From NCBI GenBank assembly GCA_947561585.1, contig CANNZV010001150.1:1-64000 (forward strand): a stretch of 64,000 bases of DNA, written 5' to 3'. This DNA is from Caprella mutica. Its lineage: Eukaryota; Arthropoda; Malacostraca; Amphipoda; Caprellidae. The notes beneath the pieces were generated by a model, which did not search any database, was not told where the DNA came from, and worked only from the letters and a program-made list of their open reading frames with translations. A program made the translations under genes and the position numbers. This document shows positions 56,789 through 64,000 of this stretch, in pieces; within the stretch, counting starts at the first letter, position 1, and each line of letters opens with the position of its first letter.

Positions 56789-59341
56789 GCGTCAGACTGG
56801 GTGGCCTTGTGCACTTCAACATTCCGGGTGAAGTTGCGCATCGATAATTGACAGCGAATACGTGAAAATATTTCAAATCTGACAACACCATTGGCAAGAG
56901 CAGCTCTTAAACCCCCTAGTCCATAAATTTCACAAAAATCGTAAGAGATTAAGTATAGATACTAAGTGTTCGAACAGAGACCTATGTTTTTTATAGCAAA
57001 ATAATTATTTTGGACTAGAATCGAATCTCCGCGAACTATGCTGTAGTGCTGATAATTATGCTCAAATTTGATTGCAATTTATGTTGGATATGCATAATTT
57101 ACTGCAGATTAATATCATGTAAGATGATTTTAATAATAATTATAAATTATTGAGATATAACCAATATACTAGATGCGCAAGAACACCCTGGGAATATTTT
57201 AATTCACGGGTGGACTTGCGCACATTTATTAATAAAGTTAAAGAGCTCTTATTCAATGATAAACCTGTGATATTCATCCCCGATACTCTTATATCACGGC
57301 AATTGCACAGCAGACTCACGGCAATTGCACAGCAGACTCACGGCAATTGCACAGCAGACTCACGGCAATTGCACAGCAGACTCACGGCAATTGCACAGCA
57401 GACTCACGGCAATTGCACAGCAGACTCACGGCAATTGCACAGCAGACTCACGGCAATTGCACAGCAGACTCACGGCAATTGCACAGCAGACTCACGGCAA
57501 TTGCACAGCAGACTCACGGCAATTGCACAGCAGACTCACGGCAATTGCACAGCAGACTCACGGCAATTGCACAGCAGACTCACGGCAATTGCACAGCAGA
57601 CTCACGGCAATTGCACAGCAGACTCACGGCAATTGCACAGCAGACTCACGGCAATTGCACAGCAGACTCACGGCAATTGCACAGCAGACTCACGGCAATT
57701 GCACAGCAGACTCACGGCAATTGCACAGCAGACTCACGGCAATTGCACAGCAGACTCACGGCAATTGCACAGCAGACTCACGGCAATTGCACAGCAGACT
57801 CACGGCAATTGCACAGCAGACTCACGGCAATTGCACAGCAGACTCACGGCAATTGCACAGCAGACTCACGGCAATTGCACAGCAGACTCACGGCAATTGC
57901 ACTGCAGACTCACGGCAATTGCACTGCAGACTCACGGCAATTGCACTGCAGACTCACGGCAATTGCACTGCAGACTCACGGCAATTGCACTGCAGACTCA
58001 CGGCAATTGCACTGCAGACTCACGGCAATTACACTGCAGACTCACGGCAATTGCACAGCAGACTCACGGCAATTGCACAGCAGACTCACGGCAATTGCAC
58101 AGCAGACTCACGGCAATTGCACAACAGACTCACGGCAATTGCACAACAGACTCACGGCAATTGCACAACAGACTCACGGCAATTGCACAGCAGACTCACG
58201 GCAATTGCACAGCAGACTCACGGCAATTGCACAGCAGACTCACGGCAATTGCACAGCAGACTCACGGCAATTGCACAGCAGACTCACGGCAATTGCACAG
58301 CAGACTCACGGCAATTGCACAGCAGACTCACGGCAATTGCACAGCAGACTCACGGCAATTGCACAGCAGACTCACGGCAATTGCACAGCAGACTCACGGC
58401 AATTGCACAGCAGACTCACGGCAATTGCACAGCAGACTCACGGCAATTGCACAGCAGACTCACGGCAATTGCACTGCAGACTCACGGCAATTGCACTGCA
58501 GACTCACGGCAATTGCACTGCAGACTCACGGCAATTGCACTGCAGACTCACGGCAATTGCACTGCAGACTCACGGCAATTGCACTGCAGACTCACGGCAA
58601 TTGCACTGCAGACTCACGGCAATTGCACTGCAGACTCACGGCAATTGCACAGCAGACTCACGGCAATTGCACAGCAGACTCACGGCAATTGCACAGCAGA
58701 CTCACGGCAATTGCACAGCAGACTCACGGCAATTGCACAGCAGACTCACGGCAATTGCACAGCAGACTCACGGCAATTGCACAGCAGACTCACGGCAATT
58801 GCACTGCAGACTCACGGCAATTGCACAGCAGACTCACGGCAATTGCACAGCAGACTCACGGCAATTGCACAGCAGACTCACGGCAATTGCACAGCAGACT
58901 CACGGCAATTGCACAGCAGACTCACGGCAATTGCACAGCAGACTCACGGCAATTGCACAGCAGATTGTGGCAGTTGCGTAGAAGAGTGGGGCAGATTCAC
59001 GGCAGTTGCATAGAAGATTGGGGCAGATTCACGGCAGTTGCATAGAAGATTGGGGCAGATTCACGGCAGTTGTATAGCATATCGGGGTTAGATGCACAGT
59101 TTATACATAGGGTGAACTTGCGCACTGCGCAGTTTCACAGTGGGTGTACTTAAGTGCGCAAAATTCACCCGGTTTATCCCCACGATCTTTGCGCACAGTT
59201 TTTCGATGATAACTTCTTTTCTATCGAACTTAAAGAGTTGAAACTTGGTGTGCACCTAGGTCTACTACCCTTGCTGACTTCTCTAATTTTTTCGTAAAAT
59301 CAAAGTATGCGGGAAATGCGCAAAGCCACCCGGTCAGACGC
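56789..59341. mobile_element. 2.55-kb TA-flanked non-coding element carrying a 22-bp array
   Basis: Inverted ends GCGTCAGACTGGGTGGC and GCCACCCGGTCAGACGC, flanked by TA (56787-56788, 59342-59343). The flanks TTTCAAAG and TGGACAAAG recreate the CATGTTTCAAAG-family sequence when one TA is removed, which fixes the ends. GGGTGAAGTTGCGCA-type motifs recur near both ends (56828, 57174, 57215, 59104, 59135, 59160). About 1.67 kb of the interior is the 22-bp array. No transposase. Confidence 0.85.
57295..58963 (+). repeat. 22-bp minisatellite, about 76 copies
   Basis: Unit CACGGCAATTGCACAGCAGACT, nearly identical throughout. Two blocks of seven to eight copies have CTGCAG in place of CAGCAG, starting at 57902 and 58474, exactly 26 units (572 bp) apart, which indicates an internal block duplication. 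Three copies at 58120-58170 read ACAACAG. As 22 is not divisible by 3 and no frame holds a stop, all three plus frames stay open for more than 540 codons; they are repeat artefacts. Diverged 32-bp derivatives follow to 59075. Confidence 0.95.
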
Positions 59342-59461
59342 TATGGACAAAGTTGCCAGTATATTGGCGACTTTTGAGGGGTGAAATAAATTTGATAACA
59401 TGTAAATAACCCACTATGAAAAGAAGGTCTCATCAGACCCAGGAATTTTTTACAGAAAATG
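59342..59461 (-). mobile_element. CATGTTTCAAAG-family fragment
   Basis: TATGGACAAAGTTGCCAGTA continues the family sequence that starts left of the 56789-59341 element (TTTCAAAG). Homology fades after GGGTGAAATAAATTTGA. Confidence 0.7.
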
Positions 59462-59469
59462 GAATTTGG

Positions 59470-59979
59470 CCAGTCTGCAAAGTGTGTCAAATCTGTCACC
59501 AAGATTTCATATTTCACCTAGTTCAATTGAGAGTATGTAACAAGTCGCCGATTAATTGTTGACTTAAAATTTGTGAAAATAAGTATCTTTCACATATATA
59601 GACGACTAATGAGCACTTAAATTAGATTTAAAATAGGCGACTCATAATCATAAACGGCGGAATCGCGCATCTTTGTTGAAATGTAAACAAAGCGGCCATT
59701 TTGTTTTGATATGGCGCACTCCACAATGTATAATTAAAGTTGTATATCAGTTTTCTTTTCTCGGTGTTCTTTTGTTATGAATTATGTGGTCACTACTTGT
59801 CATTTTAATTTGATGCTCTCTGACTAATTATCAAAAAAAAATTTGTGCACCAAATACAGACTGGCATGTAAACATAGGAATTAATTTGATAATAGTCACC
59901 AAGATCTTGTTTTGATGAAATTTCCCTCAAATATAGTCTCCAAAGATCTTAGGCGACATGGACGCACTTTGCAGACTGG
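59470..59979. mobile_element. CCAGTCTGCAAAG-family MITE with an insertion
   Basis: Starts CCAGTCTGCAAAGTGTGTCA and ends GCACTTTGCAGACTGG, with exact TSD GAATTTGG at 59462-59469 and 59980-59987. About 59518-59864 is foreign; it ends GCACCAAATACAGACTGG, the end of a CCAGTCTGTATTT-family MITE. Confidence 0.85.
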
Positions 59980-60246
59980 GAATTTGGGCACAGCAATTTA
60001 AATAACATGGGAACATTATAACATGGGAATTAAATAGGATTTGGGCACAGGATTAATCCACAAATCCTGCTGTATTTTTCAGAGTGGTAAATAGCAAGTA
60101 AATTATTCATAAAAAAGTCTCAAGAGATAGCTACACATGCATCAGACATGAAGCATAATGATGATTTGATTTCAAGTGTAAAATCTTCACTAGAAGGTCT
60201 AAATTCTCTCCTAAACTTCTAATTTTCTAAAGTATCTTAAATGTGG

Positions 60247-62581
60247 CCAGTCTGTATTTGGTGCACAAAATTCCACTGACTTTTTGAATAAGCTGAAAAA
60301 ATCCACCATAAATTTTCCAGTAATCTGGCTGATCCACCAACATTTTACCCATTTTTCCACCGAAAATTAATGGTAACATAGGAATAAATTGCTAAAAATC
60401 CACCGTCATTGCCAGAATATTATTTTCAATGGAAAAAAATTCCACCGACAAGTCGGTGGAATTTACCATGAAATAGCGTCGACCAGGATTGCTTCCCGCA
60501 ATTTGCGCAAACTTTGCTTTAACTCGGAAAATAAGTTAGGTATCTCAACAAAAATTGGCATGAGTATTCACCTCTGTATGATGCATAATCGTAGTAATTC
60601 TTAAGTTTCTATCTCTAGTACTTTCTCTTTTATGGGATGAAATATATGCGGGGGAGAATTCTGACTTTAAGGGGTCGTTTCCCGCAGTGCCTGGGATCGG
60701 TTCCCGCATTGCGGGAACCAACCCTTTTTCAACTGCCCCGCAGTGCGGGAACCGACTCTCATTCATTATCTACCACGTTGTGGGAATCAGCCATGAAGAG
60801 TAGCTAGTCCTCACTACACTACGATAATGACTGCTTTGTTATAACGTTGCCAGGTTAAATGAAACAAGTTATGAAAATGCTTTATTTAAGATACAGAATT
60901 TCCTAAATAAACTAGAAATGAAACTATAATTAGTATAGTTTTAATCAAATAATATATTCTTAGAATATGGCTATAAAATAATAATAGAATGCCCTGGCCT
61001 TACGTGGCTTTTCCGTTTATGAACATTTATTTAAACCAATTGTTCAATTTGGTTTACCAATGCCTATGTACAATAGTTCCTTCCCAAATGAAACTACACA
61101 AATTAAACAATATTTTTATTCTACATTCTTCAAATACTCCTCTGTTGCCTGGGGTTGAAATTTTATACAGGTGCCTTAACTATATCCACGTCTGATTCTT
61201 CAGCATTAGTGCTGGAGCAAATTGGCTGCAACTGTTCATCTACTTTTTCCGTTTTCCTATTTTAACAATTCATTTTCTTTTCTTTCTCTATTTCATCACA
61301 AAATTCTTAATTCATCCATTGTCAGAACTTGAGCTTCAAGATTTATTCTACGTCAAACTTTTCGATGTTGCACTCTTTGTGTGAAGTGGTCTTACAAAAT
61401 CTGCTCGAAACTCCTATTGATAGATATTTCTTTCTTATAGAATGAGGTATTCAATTCAGTGAAAGTGTTCTCTTTGTGATAATTGATGTGGGCTCTACCA
61501 GATATATTTGGTTCTTCTATATCGCCTGGCTACTTTTGGGGACTTGCTTGAGGTGTGAGTTTCCTTTTCTCCTCTGGAGGTTAGTGGTGGTTCACTTTCA
61601 CTGCTTTTCCGATCGTGCATGTTGTGTCCCAGGATAAGGATTGGGAGCGTGCCAATAGCCTTAAGGTTGACACCCGTAAATAAAGTTTGATTGTATAGAG
61701 CAATTCTGCATGATACGCTATTAGCAATTTTATAGTGATTTTAACACTGAACTACATAATTTGTAACTATTACGTCAGGTCTCATCTTTAAAATTGATAA
61801 GTGGGTGTAACTTATCTCCGGCCACTGCTATCACTGTTATTGCTCCTAGTTCTCTTCATTCGGTCACGGAAAGCCCATTCGTGAATTCCAATTTATTTTG
61901 CAGCTTTCCTTGATAGAGTCCACCTCCCACTTTACCAATCGCATCTCTTACTTTGCTTTCATCTAATTTATTTCTCTTTTTTTTTTTTAATTTTTTTTTT
62001 GGCATGATCTAACAAGTTATATAATGTATTTAATAGTTATGATAACCTGGAAGAAATATAATATATTACTCACGCTCTAAACATATAATATATACTTAAT
62101 ATGGATATTTTGATGTGCGGGAACCAACCCTGAAAAAGTGCGGGAAGCGACCCTAGCCCATATTTATTGATCGGGTCGATTCTCGCACTTACGTTTTCCT
62201 TTATAGTTTTAGAAATGGCTTGAGTTGACAAAATTCCTTTTAAAGCATGTTAACCAAGTACATACTCTATATGCATACCAATTTTTAGATAGGTATCATC
62301 TTTCGTTTACTTGTAATGTCAAAGTTTGCGCGATAGTTGAAAACATCAGTGGAAAATTTTTCAGGTACCTAAAATGTATGTTTTATTTGATCGCGAATAG
62401 AATTTTACTTATCGAGAGTATATCAAATGTAAATATATCAAAAGATTGTTAAGAAACAGCTCTTTTAGACTGTGTTTACAGATTTGAAAAATAATGTTTC
62501 TTTCGGAAGTTATATAGAGTGCGGGAACCGACACTGGATCATTCACTGCGGGAACCGATCCAGGTCGACGCTACAGTCTGG
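60247..62581 (+). mobile_element. CCAGTCTGTATTT-family MITE split by a 2.1-kb element
   Basis: CCAGTCTGTATTTGGTGCAC at the left and CAGTCTGG at the right, exact TSD AAATGTGG at 60239-60246 and 62582-62589. All but the last 8-10 bp lie left of the inserted element. Confidence 0.9.
60476..62571. mobile_element. 2.1-kb TA-flanked non-coding element with GCGGGAACC motifs
   Basis: Inverted ends GCGTCGACCAGGATTGCTTC and GGAACCGATCCAGGTCGACGC, flanked by TA (60474-60475, 62572-62573). The interrupted MITE reads CCATGAAATACAGTCTGG when restored to one TA. TGCGGGAACCGA or its inverse occurs about nine times near the ends (60496, 60688, 60698, 60712, 60735, 62117, 62138, 62519, 62547). The interior is AT-rich; one minus-strand stretch (61685-61525) stays open for about 50 codons but matches nothing I know. 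Confidence 0.87.
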
Positions 62582-62903
62582 AAATGTGGCGACCTTGATC
62601 CATTTTCACATTAAACTGGCGACTTTCTTGCCACACTTTGAAATGTGGCTCTCTTGATAGGGCCCTATCTAATTAAAATTAAGTTAGGTAGGTTGCGTAG
62701 CTTTGGTAGCTTACCGTAGCTACATGTAGCCCAGTCTGCAGAATATGGAACATTTTTCCAAGACTCTCTGCGGGAGTTTTTGATTGAATTTTAGAAATTG
62801 GAGATCTCTGCGGGCCAAGTAAAATAGTATGTCTCATAAACTCGCCATTTGTCTCTCCAGCTCTCTCCAAAAATCAACAAATTCTCTCCAAAATGATCAA
62901 ATT

Positions 62904-63141
62904 CCAGTTTGTATTTGGTGCACTGAACTCCTCTGACTTTTTCAAATATCTGAGAAATAGCTGACAACATTTTTCATCAATTTGTTTAGTCCTCCAACAT
63001 TTTTCCAGTTTCTCCTCCAAAAATTAATGGTAATATAGGAATTAATAGCAAAATATCCTCCGACATTGCAGGAATATTTTTATTAAAGAAATTGAATATC
63101 TCCCGAGATATCATTGGAATTTACCACCAAATACAATCTGG
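62904..63141. mobile_element. CCAGTTTGTATTT-family MITE, 238 bp, third level
   Basis: Ends CCAGTTTGTATTTGGTGCAC and CACCAAATACAATCTGG. Exact TSD ATCAAATT at 62896-62903 and 63142-63149. Same length as the copy at 18800-19037. Confidence 0.9.
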
Positions 63142-63282
63142 ATCAAATTATCATTGATTCTCACCAAAATAACATTGTAGCATGGGAGAAAAATAGATAA
63201 AACTCGCCATTTGCAATTGAAGAGCTCAAAATAACTGTCACAAACTCGCCATTAAAATGGCGAGTTTGGACATACTTTATTG

Positions 63283-63417
63283 CCAGTCTGCAGAATATGG
63301 GAGATCTTTGGGATATTCTCTCCGAACAATTTTCAATTAATTCCTATATTTACACTAATTTTGCTACAAACAAAATAAGAGATCTCTACGAACACTTTAC
63401 CAGTTTCTGCAGACTGG
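63283..63417. mobile_element. CCAGTCTGCAGA-family MITE, 135 bp, third level
   Basis: Ends CCAGTCTGCAGAATATGGGA and AGTTTCTGCAGACTGG. Exact TSD CTTTATTG at 63275-63282 and 63418-63425. It is a close relative of the outermost element of the same nest. Confidence 0.9.
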
Positions 63418-63626
63418 CTTTATTGCTTGGTCTGAGGGAGATCTTGAATTAATTCCTATGTTACCATTAATTTAGCTGCGGGAGATTTTGAATTAATTCC
63501 TATGTTACCATTAATTTAGCTGCGGGAGATTCTGAATCTGCTACTGAGAGTCAGAGAATAACTGTCTCTCAAATTAAAATCTCTGCGGGAGAAGAGACAC
63601 ATTCTGCAGACTGGCATGTACCTACC

Positions 63627-64000
63627 CCAATCTGTATTTCGTGGTAAATTCCATTATTCCACCGACATGTCGGTGGAATTTTTTTGTCTTGAAAATAATA
63701 TTATGGCAAAGTCGGTGGATTTTTAGCTATTTTAGCCTATTTATTCCTATGTTACCCCAAGTAAAATAGTATGTCTCATAAACTCGCCATTTGTCTTTCC
63801 AGCTCTCTCCAAAATTCAACAAATTCTCTCCAAAATGATCAAATTTTCATAAATTCTCTCCCGAAATAACATTGTAGCATAGGAGAAAAATAGATAAAAC
63901 TCGCCATTTGCATTTGAAGGGCTCAAAATAACTGTCACAAACTCGCCATTAAAATGGCGAGTTTGGACATGCTTTATTACTTGGATGTTACCATTAATTT
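63627..64000 (-). mobile_element. CCAGTCTGTATTT-family MITE, runs off the window
   Basis: Starts CCAATCTGTATTTCGTGGTA and contains CCGACATGTCGG, as in 25698-25936. Interrupted at ATGTTACC by the MITE at 63757-63984; it continues with ATTAATTT at the window edge. Confidence 0.8.
63757..63984 (-). mobile_element. CCAAGTAA-family MITE, 228 bp, intact
   Basis: Starts CCAAGTAAAATAGTATGTCT and ends GACATGCTTTATTACTTGG. Exact TSD ATGTTACC at 63749-63756 and 63985-63992. Nearly identical to 18506-18732, suggesting recent activity. Confidence 0.93.

Larger units (their letters stand above)
60100..62645 (-). mobile_element. CATGTTTCAAAG-family MITE holding two further nested elements
   Basis: 60100-60246 and 62590-62645 are the two parts of a reverse-oriented copy (AGACATGAAGCATAATGATG; TGGCGACTTTCTTGCCACAC). 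It is interrupted at AAATGTGG by the MITE at 60247-62581. 59988-60099 before it is a fragment of the element family seen at 24647-24775. Confidence 0.78.
62815..63430 (-). mobile_element. CCAAGTAA-family MITE, second level of the nest
   Basis: Starts CCAAGTAAAATAGTATGTCT and ends in CTTGG at 63430 after its own insertion. TSD TCTGCGGG/TCTGAGGG (one mismatch) at 62807-62814 and 63431-63438. Split by the two MITEs at 62904 and 63283. Confidence 0.87.
62731..63614. mobile_element. Outer CCAGTCTGCAGA-family element of a nested set
   Basis: Starts CCAGTCTGCAGAATATGGAA and ends CACATTCTGCAGACTGG. TSD CATGTAGC/CATGTACC (one mismatch) at 62723-62730 and 63615-63622. Contains the CCAAGTAA-family element 62815-63430. 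Near the right end GAGATTYTGAATTAATTCC is repeated. Confidence 0.85.

Noticed and set aside
57295..58963. CRISPR-like array
   Set aside because: The repeats are contiguous with no unique spacers, and the genome is eukaryotic.
57150..59045. Three very long open frames (631, 562, 544 codons)
   Set aside because: They cover the 22-bp tandem array; a stop-free unit not divisible by 3 keeps all three frames open. Mobile-element context argues against a gene.
1..64000. rRNA, tRNA or snRNA genes
   Set aside because: None recognised by eye on either strand; weak tRNA candidates would need a covariance search.

Overview
The window is nuclear DNA of an animal, most likely an invertebrate. It is AT-rich, with spliced genes (GT..AG introns of 164 bp to several kb), two conserved eukaryotic orthologues and many transposons. 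I cannot name the organism from the sequence.

Layout: (1) 1-1.4 kb: end of a hAT-like transposon, then a two-exon gene coding for a PHD finger plus an OTU-like cysteine-protease fold. (2) 1.7-3.9 kb: a 181-bp satellite. (3) 3.9-15.95 kb: a foldback-like structure of about 12 kb. Its two arms carry the same four kinds of sequence in mirror order and opposite orientation: a GCGTGCACGC minisatellite, a 15-bp minisatellite, a short unique block and a 108-bp repeat. Copy numbers differ greatly between the arms. (4) 16-27.4 kb: degraded non-LTR retrotransposons with many short non-autonomous elements inserted, most with exact 8-bp target-site duplications (TSDs). (5) 27.6-46.8 kb, plus strand: a nine-exon gene for the SAGA/STAGA subunit SUPT7L. 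Its introns hold a hAT-like element, two retrotransposons and a Tc1 relic, with a mariner nested inside a TTAA-flanked element. (6) 46.8-49.3 kb: intergenic, with nested elements. (7) 49.3-55.0 kb, minus strand: a five-exon gene for signal-recognition-particle protein SRP19, tail to tail with SUPT7L. (8) 55-64 kb: a mosaic of nested non-autonomous elements, including two long TA-flanked non-coding elements, one carrying about 76 copies of a 22-bp repeat.

Only SUPT7L and SRP19 are confident host genes, and they act in unrelated processes (transcription coactivation and protein targeting). The PHD-OTU gene looks intact but could be host or element-derived. Every retrotransposon or transposase reading frame has stops, frameshifts, deletions or insertions, so no autonomous element in the window looks functional. 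I saw no rRNA, tRNA or CRISPR. The most unusual features are the mirrored foldback structure and a group of three non-coding, TA-flanked elements of 2.07-2.55 kb with repeated motifs near their ends.
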